Shown one piece after another: positions 46,401 to 56,535 of a stretch of DNA of 64,000 bases. The notes under the pieces are model-generated. The model was not told where the DNA came from, searched no databases, and saw only the letters and a list, made by a program, of their open reading frames with translations. Origin of the DNA: Periconia sp. R9002 (Eukaryota; Ascomycota; Dothideomycetes; Pleosporales; Periconiaceae); assembly GCA_023627715.1 (NCBI GenBank), contig JAMAHW010000008.1:310001-374000 (forward strand), read 5' to 3'. Each line of letters opens with the position of its first letter. Positions within the stretch are counted from its first letter, which is position 1. The position numbers and the translations under genes are program-made.

Positions 46401-47031
46401 TGCCTTCGTCTCGTGGTGATCGTTCGCGTACGGGTACAGCCATTGAAGGGAGGGCTGTCTGAATCGCGGTCCGCAGAATCTTAGCACGATCATAGTGAAG
46501 TATCGATCTCTTGTAGCCAATCTGGGCTAGCTGAACGTAGGGTCCGTGTCTATGGTGGTTGACGGTCGCTTCAACGGGATCGATTTCATAGGGCCAGGTC
46601 AAAGGCACAAGAAGCTCCACTGTCTACAATCAGCAATCGTCTTCCCCCAGAGTCTTTTTGCGTACGTGTTGCCACCGCAATCTTTTGTTTGCGTATGTCA
46701 CTGGTTAACTTGTCGGATATCTTGGCCAATATCTCGAGCAGATCTCCCTTGACCAGGTTTGCTTCGGCCATGCATCGCGCCACATCGCGGCGGTTGTGTT
46801 GCCCATCGGCCAATTTCAACCATCGTCGCAGATCCTTTAGACATAGCAAGGCATCATCGCCGAGGGAGTATGTCCCATCATCACCAATACCACCAAGCTG
46901 AGGACGTTAGCGCGACCTAGTTGGGTGTGAAAAGCACAAATACTTACAGCAGTGATGAGACTGTACACATGAGCGCGAATCTCAGGATCCACAGGGTCTT
47001 TGGCCCATTCATCCAGCGTTGTTTGGGCCAT
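43406..47031 (-). CDS. TOF1: Fork-protection protein Tof1/Swi1 (Timeless)
   Basis: A subunit of the replication fork protection complex (with Csm3/Swi3) that couples helicase and polymerase and allows fork pausing and checkpoint signalling. Exons 46948-47031, 46666-46897, 44448-46619 and 43406-44391 give 1157 aa. The start is the ATG at 47031 (MAQTTLDEWAKDP). The Timeless N-terminal region is clear: YSLGDDALLCLKDLRRWLKL, then ELLVPLTWPYEIDP, QLAQIGYKRSIL and HNRFGTMIWLKQDE. A mid region contains KTRS-like basic patches (RSKRRARKIKKKKQ). The C-terminal 300 residues alternate long acidic (DDDSDGTDDDLDDD) and basic tracts, as in other fungal Tof1 proteins. It is divergent from hydroxyacyl-CoA dehydrogenase over 328 bp. 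Confidence 0.95.
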
Positions 47032-47359
47032 AATGGTTGTTGACACTGGGAGTTGTGCGCTCACTGTCGCCCACGGTGACCACCTGGGGTTGGGGCTAAA
47101 TTGATTTATGGACGCGACGCGACGCGTAAAGAGATGGCAGCAAACAGCACAAATCCGCCAAGGCGGAGCTAGACATGGATGTAAACCTTACCCCGGGCAG
47201 CAGACCCCCATACCTCGGCAACGGCTGCCATCGGCCCTAAGGCAACTTTAGGCATGGGTGTTGAAGCTGTCATGGTGAACCGCACTTCACATGCCCTTTG
47301 TTGTTTTCACCACCAATGCACCAGCACATTGTCGCTTTGCTCTCATCGACTGATTTAAA
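47032..47359. promoter_or_regulatory. Divergent promoter (Tof1 / HADH)
   Basis: 328 bp between divergent starts. On the minus strand it contains ACGCGTCGCG-type runs near 47110-47130. ACGCGT is the MCB element bound by the MBF cell-cycle factor, which would suit a replication gene, but the assignment is tentative. Confidence 0.4.
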
Positions 47360-48444
47360 ATGATTTCATTAGCTCCCCGACGTGCCCTGCTGTGTGTAGC
47401 AAAACAGCAATGTCGTAACTTCAGCTCAACGCCGCATGTGAATGCTGCTGCCGAGGTCAAGAAGCTAGGTGTCATCGGAGCTGGCCAGATGGTAATGATC
47501 ATGAACTCTCGCAATTGTACCCATTGTATGCCTGCTGATCATTCTAGGGACTTGGGATAGCTCTGGTCGCTGCTCAAAAAGCTTCGATACCCGTTCGAAT
47601 CATCGACAACTCGCAAGCTTCTATTGACAAGGGCCTCAAGTTTGCCGACAAACTGCTGGACAAGGATGTCGGCAAAGGAAGGCTATCAAAAGAAGATGCC
47701 ACGGCAGCCAGGGAACGCCTGAGTTCGAGCACAAAGGTCGAGGATCTATCGGATGTAGATTTCGTCATTGAAGCTGTACCTGTAATTCTCGCTAACCTGG
47801 CTGGCATACGGAACCCCTCGAGGCCATCCAACTGACAACGCTCACAGGAAATCCCCGACCTCAAGCACCAAATCTTCTCGCAGCTCGCACAAATCTGTCC
47901 ATCTCACGCCATTCTCGCCACAAACACATCCTCCATATCCATAACCCGCATCGCCGCCGCCACGACAAAGGATCCCACTGATCTGAGCGCCTCCTCGCGT
48001 GTAATCAGCACCCACTTCATGAATCCGGTCCCCGTCCAGAAGGGCGTCGAGATTATCACCGGTCTGCAAACCTCGCAATCCACCATTGACACGGCGCTGG
48101 AGCTCTGTAAGCGCATGGGCAAGATCCCCTCCATCAGTGCCGACTCTCCTGGCTTCCTTGCAAATCGCATTCTCATGCCCTACATCAATGAAGCGGTGAT
48201 ATGTCTGGAGACGGGCGTAGGAAAGAAAGAAGACATTGACAGCATCATGAAGAACGGAACGAATGTGCCCATGGGGCCCCTGCAGCTGGCGGACTTTATC
48301 GGCCTTGATACCTGCTTGGCCATCATGAAGGTGCTTTATGAAGATACTGGTGATTCCAAATATAGACCCGCTGTCCTACTCAAAAAGATGGTGGATGCAG
48401 GCTGGCTCGGAAAGAAGAGCGGCAAAGGTTTTTACGATTATTAG
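47360..48444 (+). CDS. Mitochondrial L-3-hydroxyacyl-CoA dehydrogenase
   Basis: Oxidises L-3-hydroxyacyl-CoA with NAD+, the third step of beta-oxidation. Exons 47360-47491, 47548-47781 and 47848-48444 give 320 aa. The N-terminus ([20 protein letters not shown]) is a typical matrix presequence. The Rossmann fold starts [20 protein letters not shown], read across intron 1. The catalytic His lies in [17 protein letters not shown] with its Glu partner just downstream. The C-terminal dimerisation domain contains [18 protein letters not shown] and ends [13 protein letters not shown], the standard family terminus. With the hydratase at 17.4 kb it supplies consecutive steps of the same pathway. Confidence 0.96.
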
Positions 48445-48854
48445 AAAATATATTCGAGTTTTCTATTGAATCCCCACATCCAGGTATGATATGATCGCGG
48501 TATGTGCTATACAACTCATTCTTAAGGAACAGTGTCGAGCGCTCATCTCGCGGATACCATGCGACATTTCATGCAATGCACTCAAGATAGCCCATGAAAT
48601 ATGACATCAGGTACAAGCTCATCATACTACCGCCGAGGGTACTGGGTATCGAGAAAAACAACATATCCAAACAGCAAAAGGCAAGGACTTCACCGAGGAA
48701 AACAATATATGTTCAAGAAACTCCGTGCCATATTGCCATCATCACAGGCCTCCGAAATTCCCCGCGTGTGAGGAACAAAAGTCGGCCAAGATAGAAAAGA
48801 ACAAAAAAGAAAAATACATAAACGACCAAATGTCTTGCCAACACGGCTCTCGAG
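48445..48854. other. Convergent 3' intergenic region
   Basis: 410 nt, AT-rich, no feature recognised. Confidence 0.5.
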
Positions 48855-49589
48855 TCAGAGTAGGGGAGGAGACGGCAGGTCCCAAACCCGCGCGCCATTT
48901 CCGGCCTGCACAACTTCATGCCGCCACTTCTCAATCCTCTGTCGCCACATGTACTCTTCAGTATCCTCTTCCGCCATCTTTGCTTCCAGCGTCTCTTTTG
49001 TGGTGACTTGCTCGGTCTTCTTTTCCAGCATATCCTTTGTAGTGGGCCGGTTGCAAGTTCGGCATACATTCTGGTGCAGCTCATCCTTTTCTCCATTTTC
49101 CTCTTTCACCCTAGCCCGCTCGCAAAGATACGACGCATCGCACCGACGAGCGAGGCTCACATAGGGTATTGTTAAAAATCTGGAGAAAGTGTCGTCCTCG
49201 AGGAGCTCATCACCGAGACCTGCTGCCAAGATCGTGTCCGAGTCTATCCCGAGTAGCGGGACATCTTTCAAGAGTTGGTAAAGTCCTTGTTGTTGTTTTT
49301 TAACAGCCGAGTCCATGCCGACTAATAGTCCTCCTTCGAAGAGATAACTCAGTCCTTGGTGTCGCTTCTTTGTGGCTGCGTCCGTAATCGCCGGCTTCCG
49401 AGAGGCGATACCGTTGTTGATGTGTTTTGTTGAGCTGTGGTGGGTGTTTGGTGTGCTTCGAGGCCCTGTGCGGGTGGTATTGGTCGTTCCGGTACGCGGA
49501 GAGAAGTTAGACGACTGCGTTGGACGATGCTGCATCGCTGCTGAAGAACCGGTGGCGCGTGTCGAAGAGTATTTATATGGTATATCCAT
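48855..49589 (-). CDS. Unknown protein with internal 23-aa duplication
   Basis: A single-exon frame of 244 aa from the first ATG (MDIPYKYSSTRATGSS). No family was recognised. After a Ser/Thr-rich N-terminus there is an imperfect tandem repeat around residues 72-120. One copy holds KKRHQGLSYLFEGGLLVGMD and the next KKQQQGLYQLLKDVPLLGID. The C-terminal part has a CRTCNRP motif, possibly half a metal site, followed by a charged helix rich in Lys/Glu/Met. The promoter side is AT-rich. No introns are needed. It may be lineage-specific; reality of the gene is likely but not certain. Confidence 0.55.
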   Translation of the reverse strand: MDIPYKYSSTRATGSSAAMQHRPTQSSNFSPRTGTTNTTRTGPRSTPNTHHSSTKHINNGIASRKPAITDAATKKRHQGLSYLFEGGLLVGMDSAVKKQQQGLYQLLKDVPLLGIDSDTILAAGLGDELLEDDTFSRFLTIPYVSLARRCDASYLCERARVKEENGEKDELHQNVCRTCNRPTTKDMLEKKTEQVTTKETLEAKMAEEDTEEYMWRQRIEKWRHEVVQAGNGARVWDLPSPPLL

Positions 49590-50291
49590 CGTGGATGCAA
49601 AGTATGTTGGTATAATGGAATTACAACAGGGGGGTCTCAAAGGGGCGCGTTGGAAAATAGAATGTTGATATGTGTGTGATGATCCGGTTCAGGGTGTTTT
49701 TTGTAGCCAGAAAAATATAATGATTAGGGTTTTGCGCTGCCAGTTGGGTTGTGCGGTGTCGCTGCGAAGATGGCCGGTGATTGTGACGTGAATTCCTTCG
49801 GAAGGATTTAAGGTTGAGAGTTGGAAAGAAGATGAACGGACTAGGCAGCGAATGGACGAGCTTGAGCAGCAGTTCTGATTAGGGGTTAGCGAGGGGAGGT
49901 TGAGGTAGTGAGTGTCGGGAGGAGCAGTTGAGTGAGAGGTTGAAAGCCTTATAGATGAAGAAATCGGTACAACATCATCTTACGCTAGTCAGTGTGCAAG
50001 TAACAACAGAGATAGTTTCCGTCATGCCGTGCTCCCATAGCACTGGATAGACTTCTTGAATCGAATCTATTGGCCACCGCCTGTTCGGCCCTAAGACTTA
50101 GGAGAGCAAACGTACTCGTTGAATAGCACGCACAATCATTTTTTTATTGTCCAGTCACTGCCGTCATTACTCAAATTGTCACGCAAATATGTATTTTCCA
50201 ACTATTTGGATTTTGCACGCAGATCCAGACTCTGACCATAAGGCTGTTCATACTCCCGCATGCCACTCCCAGTTTCCTTCCACTTGTCTCA
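49590..50291. other. Intergenic
   Basis: 702 nt with no gene seen; promoter of the 48855-49589 gene and 3' region of the next. Confidence 0.5.
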
Positions 50292-51188
50292 CTAAACCCA
50301 ATTGCTGCTTCCACGAGACTTTTCTTTTTTCCTCTGTACCGCAAACTCGCTTGTTTTGAATTTCTTCCACTCCGGTAGTTGATTTGATAAGCCCCTGTGT
50401 TCCTTGAACAAGTCATCGGTAGGTAACGCTGACTCAACCATAACCTCTCTTTGTGGGCGATCCCGCTCTGCAAAACTGAGCCATGCCAGCTTCCTCGCCT
50501 CCTTGCTTGACGTGATGTTTTTATTCCTTTGGAGGTTCTGTCGGTCAAAATCGGTCGTGCCGTTGTATTCAGGTTGCCCGACTGGGTCAGCTAGAGCAGG
50601 GAATGATTTGAGGAGGTTGTTCACTCGTGGAGATTTCTGTATATCCGGTTTTGTGATGTTATCATGGGCAGCTGAGGACTTCGGCATGGATACAGATGCA
50701 CCCGTGTCCGGAGCTGGATCGGGATAATGTCGTAGTAATTTTAGGTTGTACGCAGCTTTAATTTCCTTTTGTCCAGGCTCGGGTCTTTGCAACTTGCCGC
50801 TCTCTTGCCATCTTTTAGCCGCTGCTTGTCGGACTGCTATCTGACGCTTTTCCTTTTCATCGGGTAGGTGCTCAGGTATCTTTAGCTTAAGTGATATCGT
50901 TCGGTTTCTGGTGCAATCAGCACTCTGAGGCGGCGTCGCAAGCTGACTTGAATAACGGGTATGGCCTGTGCTAACGCTGCTGTGTCGCGTAGTGTCTGGA
51001 AGTACCTTTGTCGAAAAACTGTCTAGCCGTGGGCGTTTGGGACTACTGCGGGGTGTGTGGTATTCTGGAGAATGGTTTCCATTTGCAAGCCCTGTTTTAC
51101 GCCTTTTACCGTCGTCGGAGGGTACCATGACTGCGAGCTGCGCGTTTTTGGGCGGCCTCTGGAGAATTTGGTCAAAAGAGCATCGCAT
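50292..51188 (-). CDS. Unknown basic, largely disordered protein
   Basis: A single-exon frame of 298 aa. The first ATG in frame is at 51188 (MRCSFDQILQRPPKNAQL); the open frame extends further upstream but without an ATG. No domain was recognised. It carries basic clusters that could act as nuclear signals (DDGKRRKTG and SPKRPRLDS), then a conserved-looking helical segment (DEKEKRQIAVRQAAAKRWQE). The end is rich in Lys, Arg and Ser. A nuclear role is possible from composition alone. Confidence 0.6.
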   Translation of the reverse strand: MRCSFDQILQRPPKNAQLAVMVPSDDGKRRKTGLANGNHSPEYHTPRSSPKRPRLDSFSTKVLPDTTRHSSVSTGHTRYSSQLATPPQSADCTRNRTISLKLKIPEHLPDEKEKRQIAVRQAAAKRWQESGKLQRPEPGQKEIKAAYNLKLLRHYPDPAPDTGASVSMPKSSAAHDNITKPDIQKSPRVNNLLKSFPALADPVGQPEYNGTTDFDRQNLQRNKNITSSKEARKLAWLSFAERDRPQREVMVESALPTDDLFKEHRGLSNQLPEWKKFKTSEFAVQRKKEKSRGSSNWV

Positions 51189-52186
51189 ACGAGTCGTCGC
51201 AGGGTTCGAAGAGCGTAGAGATATCTCGGCAGAGCTCAAAGGGCCATAGACCGTTGAAGTAGCAAAGATCCAGTACGAGGTGGATCATGGCATAATATGC
51301 TACGAGGAAGGCATTACAAACTTCACGCAAACGTTAGTTGATAGACTCATATGGAGGAAAATCAACCAAGTCGTGACTCACCCGGTCACTCAGAATTTTG
51401 CAAGAGGAAATCTCGAAGGGTTGATTGATAATTGGTGACAATGATTGGGGGGCGTGATAGTGATTGCGAGTGAGAGATACCTGGTCAAGGCTTCAAATAA
51501 AGTCGGTAGACGCTAGTAGGCAATCCGATTGCCAGACAAACAGAGCTCTTTCCTAATTTGCTGTATCGCGAAGTAAGCACGTGTGTAAACGCGAGATTGT
51601 GGTGAAGAAATCCACCTACGCATGCTGGCCGGCGTGTAGCAGGCAGCAAAAGGAAGGTGTGAATGGGCGGCGTGTCTACGTAGTTGACCCTAGATGTGTG
51701 AATGGCTTCAGGTTTCTCGTGGTATGTTAACGAAGTGTTCTGGGTCGTGGATGTGCAGCCCTTGACTTCGTGTATGGTGTTTAAGGAAGAGATGAGAGAG
51801 ACTAGTATCGACGTGAAAGTAAATCTCCTGTGATAAATCGGATGTGTAATCAAATTACTTGTGGTCTACATGCGAAAAGCATCACAAGACGAAATTCGGG
51901 CTAGAACGTACATACATGGAGTTCCAACTGTATGAATACATCATTGTCATCACTCAAAAATGAAATGGACATTGTGATCTGGATGATTCTTTGGGAATTC
52001 TCAGTAGCTTGATGTACATTTGCGCCAAACAACATGCTATTGGGTATAAACAACACGAAACACAAGAGCAAAATGCCAACATTTGAGCGTAAAACAAGCG
52101 CAAGCGCAAAAAAAAACTTCAAGATGCTTTCGCGTACAACATAGAAATCCACCATGACATGACTTGAAACACTGTAACATGCCTTC
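51189..52186. other. Intergenic
   Basis: 998 nt. Minus-strand open frames here (about 51485-51853 and 51901-52392) lack an ATG or overlap the better ORF below, so no gene is called. Confidence 0.45.
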
Positions 52187-53125
52187 CTAGTCTTCCTCCT
52201 CTGAATCTGAATCACCTGGAGGATAGCGACACCCGCAGGGCCACTGAGTTCCCAAAAAGCCAGGGTACTTCTCATTGTACTCGCCGCGAAACAATTCACC
52301 CTCCCGAGCCAACCGCTCTTCATCTGCAGGCTCAACGTCGTGACCGTAACCAGTATATAGATCAGGGTCCCCTTCAAAGTACCACTGATCATTCTCGTAG
52401 TTGTAGCCGTGCTTCCCCGGTTTCAAGAATCTGACGGGTGGTTGTGTTACCGATTTGGTATGCTGATGTTCACCCCTGGCGATGCGTAGGACATTGTCCC
52501 AAAATTCTGCGCGTCGACAGATATCCTCGATGTCTGCATCGGACAAGTTGTTGACGTCGTAATAATCGCCAACTCGGATGCGGATTTCTTCATCGCTGGG
52601 ACCCTCATCAGGTGGCCCGTCAGGATACACCTCGTCGAGCTGTTCGCTGGAGTTTTCGCAGTCCTCTGCTTTTCGTACCCAACTTTCAAAGTCGGGATCT
52701 TGGATGGTCGTCTGCTCGACTTCTTCATTGAACAGCTGCTCGATCTCTTCGTCGGTCAGCTGCTCAGCTTCTTGAGAAACCAAAGTATCTTTGGATTCTT
52801 CCTTCAACTTTGGCTTTTTGGGTTTGGGTGGAAGAGTCGTGGTAGAGTCTGGGTTTTTGCGCTTTTTGGATTCACCGCCGAAAGCTCGAGTCTCAACTTC
52901 GCTTATCCACTTCACAATTTCTTCCTTCTTAACCTTTTCAAATGCCTTGGCTTTCGCTTCGCCGGCATATTGTTGTACGCATTCTAGCAGCTTTGGTCTT
53001 GAGCATTTAGCGGAGAGCGTCGCTGCGCTTCGAGGCTTTTTCATCCTGCCACTGCTGTTAAGCAGCGGAATGCAGAGGTTATCCTCTCGGTAATAAATCT
53101 GAGTTTTTCCTTCGTTGTTAGTCAT
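52187..53125 (-). CDS. Unknown acidic protein with nuclear-type signal
   Basis: A single-exon frame of 312 aa from ATG (MTNNEGKTQIYYREDN). There is no recognised domain. It has a Lys-rich bipartite-like segment (SKKRKNPD and PPKPKKPKLK) near residues 85-110, then a long acidic region (LTDEEIEQLFNEEVEQ, PPDEGPSDEEIRIR). A C-terminal part rich in Tyr, Trp and Gly follows (YNYENDQWYFEGDPDLY), with CGC and an SDSEEED tail. This layout suggests a nuclear protein, but nothing more can be said. The open frame continues upstream to 53275 without another ATG. Confidence 0.6.
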   Translation of the reverse strand: MTNNEGKTQIYYREDNLCIPLLNSSGRMKKPRSAATLSAKCSRPKLLECVQQYAGEAKAKAFEKVKKEEIVKWISEVETRAFGGESKKRKNPDSTTTLPPKPKKPKLKEESKDTLVSQEAEQLTDEEIEQLFNEEVEQTTIQDPDFESWVRKAEDCENSSEQLDEVYPDGPPDEGPSDEEIRIRVGDYYDVNNLSDADIEDICRRAEFWDNVLRIARGEHQHTKSVTQPPVRFLKPGKHGYNYENDQWYFEGDPDLYTGYGHDVEPADEERLAREGELFRGEYNEKYPGFLGTQWPCGCRYPPGDSDSEEED

Positions 53126-54620
53126 GTTTTCAGTATTGATGAGATATCGGGGTAAGTTTTCGAGGTATAGCTTGTGCAGACTTTGCAAGAGAGCAGATTT
53201 TGAAGATGAAGATGGGTTGGGGAAAGTTGCTAAGAGATGGAATGGGCACTGAGGGTTATTTATTTGCAATGTCACAACTCTACCGTGAAGTTGGGTGGGT
53301 TATTAAGATTCTATCAAGAGATATGTCGAATACGTCAAGAAAGATATTCCAATCGACATGAATCATTGCTGTGTATGAAATAGGAAGACACGATTGGTGT
53401 ACCAGTATTGTGTCGTGCGGGATTTAATTCGAACCCAATGCTTTAATATCATCACGATCTTATTTTTGGGGACTTGTACTGTTTTCTGGCTTGGAGAACC
53501 CAAAATATTGTTTTTTCTAAGTCATGGCAAGCTCACAGTCAAGGAGCAACATTTGAAGCCAGAAGAGCAAGCCAGTGTAGTAAATCATATATCGGGTAGC
53601 TGGTGTATCAGGCGTTATTCAGTAATCAGATAACTATACCAGACATACTACCTAGGTCGTAGAGCTTATAGTTTGTAGGACTTATTTGTCCTCCTAATAT
53701 GTAACTTCCCGGCGAGTCACTTCCTATCCTAGTCAGTTTGTGGTAACGAGAATACCTATGTCTACCCGCCATCTCGGTGTAAAAATAGCCCGCACTTACA
53801 ACACTTACTACTCTATATACAACGCTTTAAGCACCTTTCCCCTCTAAGATTATAACTTTTTTAGGTAGAAGTAGGATACCAGGAAAGTATTTCTATAAAA
53901 TGTTTTTCTAGTACTTATTTCGTAGATTTACTAGACGAGAATATGGATTTTTGTTTAGAAATACTACAGGTGCTTGTAAAGTTGTGAGTGCGAGGTATTT
54001 TGACACCCCCATGCCTATGTAAGTATTGAGGCATATCGCGCACAGCCTTCAATGTTCTTCCGCATCAGATGCAAAGAACCATGGGACGGCATTTAGGTAT
54101 AGATTTCAGCCAATCAGAGACAAGCAGTTTTGAATTAGACCACCCGAGTCGCGTATGCCGATGTCGCAACACTCAAGTGGATGCTGTGCATAGCCATCGA
54201 CATACGCATTGACCTATACAGAGGTACCCATTCCATATCTCCATGTAATACATAGGTGTATACGTGCTTCATGTGTCTTGACCGAATTTGAGACCAACAG
54301 GAGACACTATATGCACAAACCTCGTCACCTCCACACGTGTTTTTTCAAGTTTGCAATCATCCAATTTTGACATGAAAATGCATTCCATGTTTGAGAAGGT
54401 GAATTTGTCTCAAGGGACGAAGCACCGATACATAGCTATGGACGTCTGGATGTAGGGGACGACGGACGTTGGCTCAGCACGTGATGCCCTTTTCCGAACC
54501 GTGAGCCGAGGCATCTTCAACGTCGTTCGGCGACGCACGACTACATGCTAAACACCGTCTTCCATTTCTTCGTCCACGATACTCATTCTCTGGCACTGTA
54601 CTGGCCATTAAAAAGTCAAC
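53126..54620. other. Intergenic, partly very AT-rich
   Basis: About 1.5 kb with no gene. The part at about 53640-54000 is unusually rich in TA dinucleotides and short runs, unlike its surroundings, and may be a decayed repeat. The rest is the PEX14 upstream region. Confidence 0.45.
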
Positions 54621-55935
54621 ATGGTCCGCGAGGACCTCATCACGTCGGCTGTAAGTATTGCGCGCCCCAGTATTACAATTCATACCTGACAGACATTAAC
54701 ATTTCCTTTCGTAGGTTTCCTGTATGTATATCTATCTACGCTGGATCATTCCCATCGAACGGATCGACTAATTCCATCCTGCGCAGTCTTGCAAGACCCT
54801 TCTGTAGCTAGCGCCTCCCTTGAGAAGCGCATCGCCTTCCTTCAATCCAAAAACCTTACACAAGAAGAGATTGACATCTCCCTCGCCCGCGCATCCGAAG
54901 ATCCCAGCCACCCCTCTCCCACGCCGTCACAAAGCCCACCAGCAGCAAACTACGCGTACAGACCACCCGCTGCAGCCACAGCATACAATGGCTATCCGCC
55001 ACCAGGATACTGGCAACAGCCGCCGGCGCCGGAGTAAGCACGCTTCTTTGTGGATGCGCCAGGACATATAAGCTGATGTGGAATATAGACCTCCCAAGCG
55101 AGACTGGCGTGACTATTTCATCATGGCGACGGTAATGGGCGGTATCAGCTACGGACTCTACTTTACCGCCAAACGTTATATAGTACCTCTCATTGCGCCA
55201 CCAACCCCGCCTCAGTTAGAGCAAGACAAAGCAGCAGTCGATGATTCCTTCAAACGCGCCTTCGACCTCTTGGAACAGCTGAACACCGATACTTCCGCCC
55301 TCAAAGCTTCCGAAGAAGCGCGGACAACACGCCTAGACAATGCACTCGGTGAGATGGAAAGTGTATTGGCGAGCCTCAAAGAATCAGCCAAGCGACAAGG
55401 AGATGACAATCGGAGGATAGAAGACGATGTGAGGGGTCTACGGGATCTGATCCCCAAAGCTTTGGAAGTACAGAAGGAAACAACGGACATGAGGTTGAAG
55501 GAGCTTTCCACTGAGTTGAAGAGTTTGAAGACATTGGTGGGCAACAGAATGGGCTCTGGTGCCGCGCGGCCCCCTTCCACACCATACTACGGATCTGGCC
55601 AACCGACAGTGTCGGCTTCCACGCCCAACATCAATGGCAGCACGAGTGCATCGTCCGCAACAGCTTCTCCAGGGCCGCAAGCTGGTACTAGCACTCCATT
55701 TGGCGACCAGGCCGCGAATGCCAGTGCGAATGAGGCACAAGGTAACAGCAGCACGACGACGACTCCATCAACCCCTGCGCCCGAGAAGACTGCGTCTCCA
55801 TCACCTTATGGAAGGCTCGCAGGTGGCAGGGCCGCCATTCCAGCCTGGCAAATGGCAGCTGCGAAGAAGAGCGAAGAAGCCAAAAAGGATACCAGCGAGA
55901 GCGGTACCGTCACAGATGCTAGCGGCAGCGCATAA
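54621..55935 (+). CDS. PEX14: Peroxisomal docking protein Pex14
   Basis: A peroxisomal membrane docking factor for the cargo receptor Pex5 and part of the import pore. Four exons (54621-54650, 54715-54721, 54787-55033, 55089-55935) give 376 aa in frame. Exon 2 is just 7 nt (GTTTCCT); with it the N-terminus reads MVREDLITSAVSFLQDPSVA, the conserved Pex14 N-domain. That domain continues LEKRIAFLQSKNLTQEEIDI and binds WxxxF/Y motifs of Pex5. A Pro-rich linker follows, then PPKRDWRDYFIMATVMGGISYG with the membrane helix (about 105-130) and a coiled coil (about 145-250). The tail is Ser/Thr/Pro-rich and disordered. It is required for peroxisomal beta-oxidation and Woronin body biogenesis in filamentous ascomycetes. 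Confidence 0.96.
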
Positions 55936-56535
55936 CAGGATAGTTTCTAATTTAATCTACGAGAATATCGTTGGCTGGGTGCATGGTAATTAACTTCTTT
56001 TGCATGTATTATTGGGGGTCTGGACGGACTGGATTGAATGTGATTTTTTGTGTCGAAATGACAGGGCATATATAAGCCTTCCGTAAGGCTTCATTCTGTT
56101 AAAATTACACATGTGCATGCCTCGTTATCATTTCATGTCCCACAAATATGGATGTAACCTCATCGCAACTTAAGACAATTGCCTTCCACACAAAACAGTG
56201 TTGACGAGATGTTGTAACCACTGTGACGCCTTGAGGTTTGTGTGAGACGAACGCACAGACGTGATTCAATCCCGGCAAAAATCATGGATCTATCCAAAGC
56301 GCTACCCAAATATCATGGTGCGCAGGACCATCTCTCACCTCATTCTCACCAGCAAAGATCCGTTCCTCATTCGCCTTTCAAGATCGCAATCCATGGAGTT
56401 ATCCCCTACCCATATCCTTTTTGATCTCTCTTCATAATCTGCCTTTCTCTCCAACCATGATCCTTACCCACGAAATCGATTTGGTACTCAGTGCTGGCTA
56501 GGCACTTCGTTGAAAAGAAAGAACGCAATATTGAC
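55936..56535. other. Convergent 3' intergenic region
   Basis: 600 nt between PEX14 and the Prp4 kinase gene; no other feature. Confidence 0.5.

Noticed and set aside
51901..52392. 163-codon minus-strand frame
   Set aside because: It overlaps the better-supported 52187-53125 ORF in another frame and has no domain content.
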